NCBI GenBank assembly: GCA_030686995.1
Contig: CM060681.1
Span: 164,422,333-164,486,332 of the forward strand
DNA: 64,000 bases
Reading direction: 5' to 3'
Source: Artemisia argyi
Lineage: Eukaryota; Streptophyta; Magnoliopsida; Asterales; Asteraceae
Made by a program: the position numbers and the translations under genes. Below, piece by piece: positions 29,822 to 41,182 of the stretch. The notes under the pieces are model-generated. The model did not search any database and had not been told where the DNA came from. It saw only the letters and a list, made by a program, of their open reading frames with translations. Within the stretch, counting starts at the first letter, position 1, and every line of letters begins with the position of its first letter.

Positions 29822-30619
29822 ATGAGTATATCAGACTCCGACTCTGATATTTCCGTAGCATCTGTTACGTCGCCTGTTTTTCGTTCTACCTTTGTACCTG
29901 ACGCTGTTTCTCAAGAAACAGAACCATTCGAGCAAGACGAAATTGTTAGAACGCCTGAAAATCCTGATGTTTTGGTTTTACCAACACATATACCATTACC
30001 ACGTCATGAATTTGATTCATATGCACCCGATCACCTATTCGATCTTTTTAGCCAAACTTATCCATATACTTTGCACCATAGAGAACAAATTCCTGAGGAA
30101 GATATACCCACATCCAGCCGACTTCGTATTTCCGATTCTACTCCTCCACTTTCACCATCATTATCATATCCTCCTGATTTTACTCCCCCAGCTCATGTCA
30201 ATGAAACTGGCGAGAGTGCTAGGATGGAAATTACCTCTACTCTTTCACCTTCTATAGTAGTGACGCGTTTGGAGCATCACGAAGAACAGATAGACTCGCT
30301 TCTTCAGATGATTGATTATTCATCATTTGATCATTCGGATACTATCCACAATACCTTACATAACCTTATAGCCAATAGGATAGAGTTGCAGCAGGGGTTA
30401 GCTCAGATACATTCAGATATCTCCGAGACACATTCCTTCGCAATATCATTGCGAAGAGAGGGACAGAACCGTACTTGGGAAGCCCAGCTTGCACACCGAA
30501 GAGCAGATACATTGGAAAACCTCGTAGGAGATATGCAGATTCAACACCATACCGAGATGCAGGATCTCCGAACTCGGATTTTAGAGATGGGAGGACATGT
30601 GGACGTACCTAATCATTAG
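29822..30619 (+). CDS. Tekay extra ORF upstream of gag, 265 codons, intact
   Basis: Open from ATG to TAG between the primer binding site and gag, on the same strand. The N-terminal half is acidic, Ser/Asp/Pro-rich and probably disordered (ISDSDSDIS at the start; PTSSRLRISDSTPPLSPS). The C-terminal half (about 145-260) is Leu/Gln/His-rich with heptad-like spacing and predicted by eye to be helical or coiled coil. No zinc knuckle, no gag core, no known enzyme motif. Canonical Tekay elements start with gag, so this is an additional gene. It is unbroken although pol of the same element carries a deletion, a frameshift and a stop. Function unknown. Confidence 0.65.
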   Translation: MSISDSDSDISVASVTSPVFRSTFVPDAVSQETEPFEQDEIVRTPENPDVLVLPTHIPLPRHEFDSYAPDHLFDLFSQTYPYTLHHREQIPEEDIPTSSRLRISDSTPPLSPSLSYPPDFTPPAHVNETGESARMEITSTLSPSIVVTRLEHHEEQIDSLLQMIDYSSFDHSDTIHNTLHNLIANRIELQQGLAQIHSDISETHSFAISLRREGQNRTWEAQLAHRRADTLENLVGDMQIQHHTEMQDLRTRILEMGGHVDVPNH

Positions 30620-30944
30620 AGGCAGTTAGTATTTGTATTAGTAATAAGGCATCTAAGCCTGCCGCATGTGGCAATTAATAAAGAATCTTGTATCGTTTTG
30701 TTATGAAAACTCAACTGATCAACTTATTAATGTTATGCTGTTGGTTGTGATATTACTATATACAAATGTTAATTTATGCTTATGGTTGTTCATGTGTATT
30801 AATAATGCATCTAACATATCGGAATAATTATGGCTGTTGTATCGAAATAAAAACTACATATGGTGCCCAATTATTGTTAGAACTCATAAATATTCATTTC
30901 CCTACTTCACAAGATCCTTTAAACAAAATTATTGTTTAAAATTC
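30620..30944 (+). other. Tekay spacer between extra ORF and gag (left of Athila-1)
   Basis: AT-rich, no ORF. Its last five bases AATTC (30940-30944) are duplicated at 41146-41150 on the other side of Athila-1; the spacer ends at the gag ATG at 41183. Confidence 0.7.
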
Positions 30945-32368
30945 TGATGCATGGGGTTTGCACCAGGCTTTACCTCTCAAGGGATCGTGAGAAGCTTACA
31001 ACCCCCACCAGGCAGTGTACCTGATCGATGTAGTATAGTATAGTGACAAGTACCGGGGGATTGATCGTTCAGCTAGGAATAGTTTCGCTAGGATTAGAAA
31101 ACCTAAAGACTAGGTCTAGAGATGAGGGATGATTCTTTTTGTATTTTTTATATTTTTTTTAGAAAGCATATTTAAATCTCGGGTTTGAAGGTTTTGGGCG
31201 GAATTAGTTGCTAATCAACTAACCCAATACTAAGATGCAATCAAAATAAAATACTAAAAATGAAAATAAAACTAAATTATACTAAGGTTGTGAGCAATAT
31301 GTGGGAGAAATGTGTTTACTTAGATTTCACTACTCCCTAGATATCGTTTACACGTTAATTACTTGTTATAGTTGCGTGGATGACGGATTGTATTCCTTAA
31401 TACCATTCATGGGGTGGCGTACTTACTTCCCCAATCCTATGAGTGCCTACTTCACTCCTATGTCGAGCCGGCTAAGAAGCTCCTAACATGGGATCATTAG
31501 AATTTACTCATGCATTAAATACAACCAATAAAACCTAGTACACATCGGTTCATGTTTCCTAAGACGTTCAAGCATGTTACACAATGGAGATCTGCCAGTT
31601 TTCTTAAGCCTAACATTGAAATCATTCATCCAATACAACCATAAACAAGTAATCAACACATAATTAACATCTAGGTTTCATTAGATCCAAGCAAACACAA
31701 GATAAATCTAGCCTAGCATGTTGAAATCAAGACAAGCACAAGATATAGTCAACCAACACATAGACATATTGATTGAATTAAGAGAAGACTTATATTAATA
31801 GCACATGAAAGGATTCAAGGGTTGAAAACCCTTGAAAATACTGTAAAATACGAGCTAGGGTTTACAAAGTTCGGCCCTAGGGTTTCTCCACACAAGTTCC
31901 TCTCTAATGAATGAAAACTAGAAAACTATATATAGAGTTTAGAAGGTGACGGCGTCAAGAACAAATGTCTGACGCCGTCATCTCGCCGACAAATAGTTCC
32001 TCGGACTGCCTAGATCTGGGTCTGACGCCGTCATGTAGTCTCCTTATGCAGGCCGTCACCAAAAATACTCTTGACGCCCTTGTTGTGACGCCGTCAGGTT
32101 TGCACTGGGTCGTCACCACTTTTACTCTTGACGCCGTCATGATTTTTCTCTTGACGTCGTCAGGTACTGTTCTCAGTATGGAAAATTAAGTCTTTGGCGT
32201 TTTCTTCACTTTTATGCTCCAAAAACGTCCGAATTGCTTCCTTTTCCAGATTTCACTCCCAAAGTACCTAAAATCACAAAAGGAACGATTTAGGGTAATA
32301 TTTGATCGAATAAATTCAATTCCGGGCTTAAATGACCCCCTAAAAGTGGTTCATTTTTCGACTCATCA
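30945..32368 (-). repeat. Athila-1 LTR (3' in element sense)
   Basis: 1424 bp. TATA box on the minus strand CTATATATAG at 31926-31935, with six TGACG-N-CGTCA palindromes at 31947-32162 directly upstream of it in element sense. Antisense tRNA-Asp-like segment at 31023-31056. Confidence 0.9.
31926..32162 (-). promoter_or_regulatory. Athila-1 LTR promoter: TGACGCCGTCA array and TATA box
   Basis: Palindromes at 31947, 31970, 32023, 32086, 32129 and 32152 plus half sites, then CTATATATAG at 31926-31935 (minus strand). TGACG is the core of as-1/bZIP TGA-factor sites. The sister LTR has the same array at 40724-40939 with TATA at 40703-40712. Confidence 0.6.
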
Positions 32369-33418
32369 TATACCCTTACACTTTAGATTTGCTTGTCCTC
32401 AAGCAAATGCGCTTTTATTCTAATCAAAAGACAAGTTAGGGGTCATTTAACACTAATATAAAAGTAATTACAACAAATAATCATTCCACTAAAGACCAAA
32501 GACAAGCACGGAGGTCAAATACTAGCACCTCACAAATAGTATTTAGATACTCACATCTCTCGGGTGTAATAAAGTTATATCACAATATGGAAACGGAAAA
32601 TATCTCTCACTACCTGTCATAGCAAAATAGATTACCATAGGCTTGGGAAAGGATCAAACCTCCACCACATGGCGTAAGCACCTAGGATAAACTATCAAAT
32701 AGGTATTTTCAAAGGGTTGTAACGTTAGGTGTAGGGATATGAAATACACGGTTTTGTTGGATATAGGCAGTCTTTACTGGTGGCGAGTTAATAATCTTGG
32801 TTAATTACATGTACAATATGACGTTGCTAAGCCAATACTAGACTCGACTTAAGCTAATAATTGAAAAATAACAAAAACATAAAATGAACATAGAATAAAA
32901 AGGGATGGTAGTCCGTATTTTTTTTTTTTTTTTTTTTGCATACACTCTTACCCTACCATCCAAAATAATACATCATAGGGAATGAACATTCCCCTTACAC
33001 TTGAATTTTTACATACTTTACAATAAACTAATCTAATGACTCGAATTAAGAAAATCAAAACACTTGGAGTACTTTTAAGATTAACGCACATACGAGGGTA
33101 ATAATATTATGTTCTTCCCCATTACTCCATAAAATAAGTACTTTACCCATGAGTCCCAATCGTCCCAAAACAATATGTACAAGGATATGACTCGACTAAT
33201 CAACCATGTAATCAATTAGATAATTAACTTAGGGTTTAACAAATAACAATAATGCACTAAAGATGAGTTCATACACGGAAGGCTAAGGCGATTTGGGCGT
33301 ACATTTAAGTGGGGTGTAACAAATTCTTCCTTTAAGTAATATGCTTAAAGTTAGAAACGAAAAGATAGGCTCGGAGGGGTGTACTAGGGGTTTCGTGTAC
33401 TAAAAATCAGTACAACGC
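32369..33418 (-). other. Athila-1 non-coding 3' region, right of its LTR
   Basis: Matches 49784-50895 of Athila-2. The likely polypurine tract (minus-strand AAAGTGTAAGGGTATA) abuts the LTR at 32369-32384; a second AAGTGTAAGGGG motif is at 32991-33002. T run at about 32920-32938. No ORF. Confidence 0.7.
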
Positions 33419-36400
33419 TGATTGAGGCAAAAGCAGTCAACTAAAGTCAACCACGGATGTGGTCAACAAGGTCAAACTCCTTAGGCTCAATGCTCCGTGG
33501 AATATACTGTTTTCCCCGGGTCATTATGTCCCGATGAGGTGTGATGGTTATAAAACGGGTTTGTGATCGGGTGAATTTGGACAGGAAAAGGGTTTGAGAT
33601 TGATTACACTACTGATTTGTACAATGAAATAGCTTAAATAAGCTATATGAACAAGATAGGAAAGTTGGAAAACCCAGAAACGTTTTAAAACCTAAAAACG
33701 CGTACGTTCATGTTTGAAATAACGTAAACGTACAAAATAAAACGTGAAAACTGAAATCTGAAAACCCCCAGGGGGTGAAAATGACTTTTTTACAAACTAA
33801 AGGACAAAAGAAAATTTTTATAAAATTAAAATTAATTTTTACACTATTTAATTATTTATCATTAATTAATTACTTATTAATATTTAAAATACTTAATTAC
33901 AATATAATATTAATTTAATACTAGAAAAATGAAAATAAAATTTCTAAAATTATAAAATAACTAAAAATAAGTTCTAAAAATTAAAATATGTATTTTTGTC
34001 TTTTTGTGATTTTTCTATTAATTAATTACTAATTAAATATTAATTACCTAATTAAACTAATTTAAATTATTAAAAAATAGCAAATGAACAGTAAAAATTA
34101 CAAGAAAATTTATAAAATTATATTATATTATATAAAAGCTAGGAAAAATATAAAAACTATGTCTTACTTAATAAAAACTAATTATGCTATTTAAAACTTA
34201 ATTATTAATAAAACAAATATTAATTCTAATAAATACTAAATGACAAAATAAAAATCTGAGAAAATTACTAAAATTACTTTAATATAAAAGGAATTTAAGA
34301 AAAATATAAAAATACCAAGTGCTTAACAAAAATTTAAAAATGAAAATGAAAATTTAAATTACATTAAATGGAAACTATCACTTAAAATTAAATTGGATTT
34401 TCTTGATTTTTCTTTTACAAACCTATTTTACAACTAAAAACTATCAACTTTTGTAAAAAGAAATTTTTTATAAATAAAAAATAAGCACTTGAGAAGCTTA
34501 TTGGTGTGACAGTTGACTTTATTTGACCAAGACAAGAAATAAGCTAAAATGGCTTAAGTGGGACCCACTATGGTTAATTCTGGTTCAAACAAGTGTGTTG
34601 GACATGTTTAAGCAAGAAAAAGCCAAAGGTAACCACAGAATAAGCAATGGAATCAAAATAAGCACTTAATTATCTTGTTTGAGGACTGAAAATGGGACAA
34701 GGTTCAATGGATGATTCAGGTGGGTCCCAGGTGGTTTAGGGTCAAACTTTTGGTCAGCTCATGAAGAGGGGTAGGAGGAGGGTTGAAAGAGGCAAAAATG
34801 GGGTAGTGGGTCCCACTGTGGTGGTCAAAAACCACCACCAAAGGTGGCTGTGATGGGTGTGGTGCTGCTGATGCAGCGTAGGACAGTTACCCTGCAGGTA
34901 ACTTTGAGGGTGAGTGGGGCCCAGTGATAAAATCAAAAAAATGTAAGGACCATGGGAACTTAAATATGAGGTGGTATACTATGATTAGGAACAAGTTTCA
35001 AGCCATGAAAGCAAACACAAAATTCAAATTAATTCATGCCATATTTGCAAAAACTAAGAAAATGCAATTTTGACTTTTGAAGATTTTTACATCAGTTGAC
35101 TTTCATGAGACTTGAGTGGTTTTAATTAACTGAAATTGAAATTTTATGCTATATAGAAACTAATTAAAGCTAATTTAACTAATTATGAATGGAAATGATG
35201 GGACTTGGGCTCCTGAAACCTAACAGTTGACAGATAAATGGCATCAAGAGGCCATTTTGACTTTTTAGTATAAGAAACTGAAATCCTTTGACTCAATTGG
35301 ACTCTAATGACCTGGTATAAGTTGCTAAAATAATGAACCATAACCAAGGTACCCTTGATTACCCTGAGACAGTTTAAACCAAACATCCCTTAACTTGGTC
35401 TGAATTTTGATTTTCAAAGGAAATGACTACGATAGATCATGCAACTAAATTATAAAGACTCATCATGATGTTAGAAACCAAAATACTCATAAAAATATAA
35501 GATTTAACAACAATAACTAACAGATTACTAATGAGCTATTTTTCTGAGAATTATGAAGTATGGAACAAATATGAAAACTGATATGCAAACACAAGATTTT
35601 AAGTCAAATCATGACTAAAAAACATCAAATTGGCACAATGGAACCATAATTAAACAGTGATGAATATAACTATAGTGAAAACATAAAAATAGAAATAAAA
35701 GCTTACAAAGGATTTACACTGAAAACTTGTGAACCATGGATCATTCCCACTTTCTAAAGCCTCCCATAAGGCACTACAACCCAGGGTATTCCAAAACTTT
35801 TCCTGCTCCAATCACCATAACCATTACACACTTTTTTTTTTTTTTATTTTCACTCTATTTATTTTGATTTTTATGAATTTCACTTTTGGTGATTTTAACT
35901 AACTTGATTACTTCTAGTGGCTTATATAAGCTATATTAAGAACTTATATGAGCTTAAGAACTCAGATTAACAACAGATGGCAACTATAAAATTTATTTAG
36001 ATTCTTAAATTCAAAGCGAAACTTTATAAACTGGAATTGATCATGAGCTTAAATTTTCAACTTGAATAAGGATCACATATCACTTAAATAAACTGAGTAC
36101 AAGATTTTTGAGATGAAAAGTACAATTGAAAACTAAGTTTACATTAATTTAAACTAACTATACTAGTCTAACTACACACACTATCTCCTTGCTTCTTTTT
36201 CTTCATATAGACGACCTTTAGGGTTTAGTGGGCCCCACTGATGTAATCCCACTTCATCTCAGCCCTTGGCTTGGCTCCATCAATCCAGGCCTTCAAAATT
36301 GTTTTTGGCGGGAAAACGTTTTTGGGGCAATTGGGTGGGGTTTGGTGAGAATTTAATGAGGAGGGGGGTTGGTTGGGTTGGTGTAAGAATTAATTGAAGG

Positions 36401-37286
36401 TTGGTGGAGTTGGGAGGAGGGGGAGACAGGATTACAGGTAATTAGGGGAAGGTGATAGAGGTTAGGGATTAACAGTAAAACGGGGTGTTGGGTTTGACTT
36501 ATTTTGACCCTACTTGTTGACTTGTTGACCCTGGGTGGGAGTGGGCCGGATGTGAATTGGGCCAGGGTGGTTATTTGGATCATGGGTGGTTTGTTTTGGA
36601 TTTGGTTTGGTTTATTTATAACATAAGGTCCATTTGGTGTAATAGTTACAAATCACAAGGACTAATGTTGTAATTTCTGAAACTTGTGGGCAGTAATTGT
36701 AAGTTCCCCAAAATAGTCACAAGGATAAAAATTGCCAAGTTTGAATATTACAAGGACCAAAATTAATTTTTTCCAAAATAAAACACCCGGGGACCAAAAT
36801 TGTCATTTTTGAAAAGTCTAGGGACCAAACATGTAATTTCCTCAAAATTTTCATCCAGGGATTAAAAGTGACAAATGTGAATTCCCAAGGGCCATATTTG
36901 ACTTTTTCTCCAAAATTGCACTCCCAGGGGCCAAAACTGCCAAAATCTGAAAGTACAGGGACTAAACTTGTAATTTCCAAAACTTTTGAGATTTTTCACC
37001 AAAGGAAAAATTATGACAACTTATGATTTCAAAAGGACCTTTGGTGACTTTTCTTTTAAAATAAGTGCTCAGGGACTAATTTTGCTAATTTTTGAAAGTT
37101 GGGGGACTGAAACTGCCAATTTTGCAAACTTTGTACGTTTTTCATTTGTTTTTGCTCATTTTGCATTTAAAACATATAAAACACCATCCCTGGGATAATT
37201 TAAGTATTTTGATGACTTTTCGATTGTTTTTGTATGTTTTGGCAGTTTAAATACGATAAAAATGATGAGTGTTTGAGCACTCATCA
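33419..37286. mobile_element. Solo LTR, 3868 bp, inside Athila-1
   Basis: Absent from Athila-2 at the matching site (50889-50895), flanked by the 5 bp duplication AACGC (33414-33418 and 37287-37291), with TG...CA ends (TGATTGAGG...CACTCATCA). No PBS, polypurine tract or coding domain, hence a solo LTR left by LTR-LTR recombination. The left third (33780-34500) is extremely AT-rich. The right part carries about twelve degenerate units of 30-37 bp built on GGGACYAAAAYTGY (36650-37110). Lineage not determined; length suits a large Ty3 element. Confidence 0.75.
36650..37115 (+). repeat. Degenerate tandem array, about twelve AGGGACCAAAATTG-type units
   Basis: Units start near 36656, 36718, 36752, 36788, 36821, 36857, 36887, 36926, 36957, 37035, 37071 and 37103. 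Spacing is mostly 30-37 bp. Confidence 0.65.
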
Positions 37287-38662
37287 AACGCTAATGGTGT
37301 GGGAAAATTAGTTGACTTAACTAGCCAAGTAATATGACTTAAATGGTCAAGTAATTATGATACGGGTTTAACACAAGGGTGATCCTAATGCCTCTTATCA
37401 TGTAGTAAATCCTACTACACGAATATAGTCTCACTAGCGGTCTCGGGATGCATCACTAACGCAAGTTCTAGAATCTAAATGCTACCGGTACACTCATAAG
37501 CACTAATAGTAAATGCTTTTCCTATCAAATCTAAAGGCGAACCTAACATATTTGGGTGGAAAATTTTTTTGAATGGTACGATTTTGTGCTAGTCATACAA
37601 TCTCCTATCCATGAGACGCTTGCTATGGCTAAAGTTTCACTCCTAAATGTTGTAAAAAATTTTAAATTTGGCGCTAAAATTACACTAACAAGTATTTCTC
37701 ATAGTTTTATTACACATCTACTATCAAACAAACAAACTCAAACGAAAGTGTATTTGTAAGGTATCATCATTTTACCCTCCCCTTACACTTAGGATGAACA
37801 TTGTCCCCAATGTTCAAGTAAAGAATGTAAAAGTGAAATAAGTAAAACGAATGAAATCAAATACCTCCCTGATTCGCTCGGTATGGATAATGAGGTGGCC
37901 AGGTTAGATCTTCCTCCAAGAAAATGAACAATCAAAGCTTCCCTTCCAGAAAAATAATCATCTTCTTGTCATACATAACCTGTAAATCCTGAGAAAACAG
38001 ACAAGGCAACCTTGCATAAAATCGGCGGCAATCTACATATACTAATAAATCCTAAAAAACAAAATAAGATATAATGCTTGTGGAATGATGTTTGCAGATT
38101 TCCTGGAGATTATAAAACTGATAATTCAACAAAAACTTTAAGACTCCGTTAGAAAAACAAAACTGGTAAAATTTCCAGATTTTTACACGTGACGCCGTCA
38201 AGAGTAAACTCATGACGCCGTCAGAAGTGACCTGCAGAAATTCTTATGTTAAGTTTCCGGAAAATTTCTGGAAAGACTTGGTCCTACTTCTTGGAAAATC
38301 CTGCAAAACATCATTATGACTCGATACAAGCATTTGACTCTAACAAATACGAATATACATGTTCACTTAATATTGTGGAGAATCATGATCGGTTTTGTTT
38401 CTTAAAAACATATTTGGGGTTTCCCCTTACACTTATCTTTTGCAAAAATACCTTTGGAAGAAGTTAAGACTAGGCCAAAACAACAAAGTAAAGTATTTCC
38501 ACTATTTAGTTTAGAAACATGATCTACCAACAATAAAAATAAAGCATGCATACGGAACCAAATAACAAACAAACAAAATAAAAATCACACAAAACATGGG
38601 TTGCCTCCCAAGAAGCGCTTTTCTTTATTTACGAGTCTTGTAGCTAGACTCAAGGTCATGGG
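37287..38662 (-). other. Athila-1 non-coding region between solo LTR and ORF
   Basis: Matches 50891-52269 of Athila-2. It has two further AAGTGTAAGGGG motifs on the minus strand (37778-37791, 38423-38435) and two TGACGCCGTCA palindromes (38190-38200, 38213-38223) followed by CCTGCAG. No supported gene. Confidence 0.6.
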
Positions 38663-39559
38663 TTACCGTGTATCGCTTATGCTCACATAACCAAGCGTGA
38701 GCCATCTAATAGTCGCTTCATCTTTCTTATAGTCATCTCCTAACTCTAAACATCTGCGATAGTATCTTTTATTCTTTTCATGAGTGTATTTAAGTCCTTT
38801 TCTCTTATCATTCTCACTTAGCATTTCTATGGGCGGATACCTACTACACTTCTCCATGGAAAAATCCTTGAACCTAGGGTGTGCGCGGGGCATTTGGCAG
38901 ACAAAATCTTCATCCCCATCCGAGAATGTAATTAACCCTTCCATAAGTTTTTCATCGAGGTTGGTCAACCGTTTGAAAGGTCTTCCAAACACAACTTGGG
39001 TCAACTTACTATCAATAAATTCTCCTAGATTCTCCATAACCATAAACTCAGCAAGATAAGCAAAGCTTCCTACAAACACATGCAATGATATTGCCCTGGC
39101 AATAATATTATCCACTTTGTATTCTAACTCATCTACCATGATTTTATTATATTCATTACGCGAGATTATGTTCATTGGGAGAGATGAGTTAAGATAGGCG
39201 TTAAAGCTCCTAAATCCGATCTTACAAGGAAATTGCATGTTGAATGAACTATCACTCTCAATCCTTGTTCTAGGGTTGACAAACCTAAGAGGGTTCACTT
39301 CCTCTTCCATCCTATCCTCATTAATCACATCACCATCATCAAGATCCTCATCGGAGTCTGAATAGTAAAAAGGACTAGCCCTATGGTCATCATCATGGTC
39401 AGTCTCCTCTAACTCAGAATTATTGTCAAAGTAGTGGTTAGGCGAGAGGTTAGGTGGGTTCTCATTTTCCACTAAAGGGATTGGGGCGGGCATTTGGAAA
39501 ATCCTACGATGAAAAACACGAATAACAGGAATCAAACGATCAATGTTATTGTTATCCAT
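38663..39559 (-). pseudogene. Athila-1 protease-like ORF, 298 codons, gag lost
   Basis: The open frame starts about 160 nt downstream of the primer binding site. The C-terminal 200 residues align by eye with the C-terminal part of the Athila-2 protein (shared IGHM/IGFR block, NI(M/I)SR, SQVVFG(K/R)PF). This is a retropepsin-like domain, but the position of the catalytic Asp-Ser/Thr-Gly reads LNSSLPMN, so the aspartate is gone. The acidic N-terminal 95 residues (ELEETDHDDDHR) have no gag similarity. An intact length with a dead active site suggests either decay or retention for a non-enzymatic role. Confidence 0.6.
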
Positions 39560-39698
39560 CGAGATAGTTTACGAACAAAGGAAACAAAGAAATAAGATAG
39601 ACTTAAAGAAATCCTAAAAATAAAAATAAAATCTTACTAGAAAGGAATCTAGCAAGTAGACCTAATAAAAAGAGATTCTAACCTAGACAATACCTGTT

Positions 39699-39715
39699 CC
39701 CCGGCAGCGGCGCCA
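39699..39715 (-). promoter_or_regulatory. Athila-1 primer binding site (tRNA-Asp)
   Basis: Plus strand CCCCGGCAGCGGCGCCA, one mismatch to the plant tRNA-Asp 3' end as I recall it. It lies seven bases from the LTR end at 39722. A hairpin CTTACTAGA/TCTAGCAAG follows at 39633-39656 in the leader. Confidence 0.75.
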
Positions 39716-39721
39716 AAAACT

Positions 39722-41145
39722 TGATGCGTGGGGTTTGCACCAGGCTTTACCTCTCAAGGGATCTTTAGAAGCTTACAACCCCCACCAGGTAGTGTACCTG
39801 ATTGATGTAGTATAGTATAGTGACAAGTACCGGGGGATTGATCGTTCAACTAGGAATAGTGTCGCTAGTATTAGAAAACCTAAAGACTAGGTCTAGAGAT
39901 GAGGGATGATTCTTTTTGTATTTTTTATATTTTTTTTAGAAAGCAAATTTAAATCTCAGGTTTGAAGGTTTTGGGCGGAATTAGTTGCTAATCAACTAAC
40001 CCAATACTAAGATGCAATCAAAATAAAATACTAAAAATGAAAATAAAACTAAATTATACTAAGGTTGTGAGCAATATGTGGGAGAAATGTGTTTACTTAG
40101 ATTTCACTACTCCCTAGATATCGTTTACACGTTAATTACTTGTTATAGTTGCGTGGATGACGGATTGTATTCCTTAATACCATTCATGGGGTGGCGTACT
40201 TACTTCCCCAATCCTATGAGTGCCTACTTCACTCCTATGTCGAGCCGGCTAAGAAGCTCCTAACATGGGATCATTAGAATTTACTCATGCATTAAATACA
40301 ACCAATAAAACCTAGTACACATCGGTTCATGTTTCCTAAGACATTCAAGCATGTTACACAATGGAGATCTGCCAGTTTTCTTAAGCCTAACATTGAAATC
40401 ATTCATCCAATACAACCATAAACAAGTAATCAACACATAATTAACATCTAGGTTTCATTAGATCCAAGCAAACACAAGATAAATCTAGCCTAGCATGTTG
40501 AAATCAAGACAAGCACAAGATATAGTCAACCAACACATAGACATATTGATTGAATTAAGAGAAGACTTATATTAATAGCACATGAAAGGATTCAAGGGTT
40601 GAAAACCCTTGAAAATACTGTAAAATACGAGCTAGGGTTTACAAAGTTCGGCCCTAGGGTTTCTCCACACAAGTTCCTCTCTAATGAATGAAAAATAGAA
40701 AACTATATATAGAGTTTAGAAGGTGACGACGTCAAGAACAAATGTCTGACGCCGTTATCTCGCCGCCAAATAGTTCCTCGGACTGCCTAGATCTGGGTCT
40801 GACGCCGTCATGTAGTCTCCTTATGCAGGCCGTCACCAAAAATACTCTTGACGCCCTTGTTGTGATGCCGTCAGGTTTACACTGGGTCGTCACCACTTTT
40901 ACTCTTGACGCCGTCATGATTTTCCTCTTGACGCCGTTAGGTACTGTTCTCAACATGGAAAATTAAGTCTTTGGCGTTTTCTTCACTTTTATGCTCCAAA
41001 AACGTCCGAATTGCTTCCTTTTCCAGATTTCACTCCCAAAGTACCTAAAATCACAAAAGGAACGATTTAGGGTAATATTTGATCAAATAAATTCAATTTC
41101 GGGCTTAAATGACCCCCTAAAAGTGGTTCATTTTTCGCCTCATCA
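39722..41145 (-). repeat. Athila-1 LTR (5' in element sense)
   Basis: 1424 bp, same layout as the sister LTR. Its right end is followed by the duplication AATTC and then the Tekay gag leader. The open frame entering gag from 40991 starts inside this LTR and is not a real gene extension. Confidence 0.9.
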
Positions 41146-41182
41146 AATTCTAAAGCTAAATTTTTGTATTATCAATAGAAAA

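Larger units (their letters stand above)
30945..41145 (-). mobile_element. Athila-type non-autonomous LTR element 1 (Athila-1)
   Basis: Target duplication AATTC. Two 1424 bp LTRs, minus-strand TGATGAG...CGCATCA. The primer binding site for tRNA-Asp at 39699-39715 (plus strand CCCCGGCAGCGGCGCCA) is typical of Athila. Coding is limited to a protease-like fragment; gag, RT and integrase are missing. It also holds a 3.87 kb solo LTR. Counting by eye gives about 25 LTR differences, near 1.8%. Confidence 0.9.

Noticed and set aside
31955..32189. Overlapping ORFs on both strands in the Athila LTRs (also 40732-40966)
   Set aside because: They are translations of the TGACGCCGTCA palindrome array, which reads open on both strands.
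40991..41182. Upstream extension of the Tekay gag-pol frame
   Set aside because: It lies in the Athila-1 LTR and the target duplication; the gag start is the ATG at 41183.
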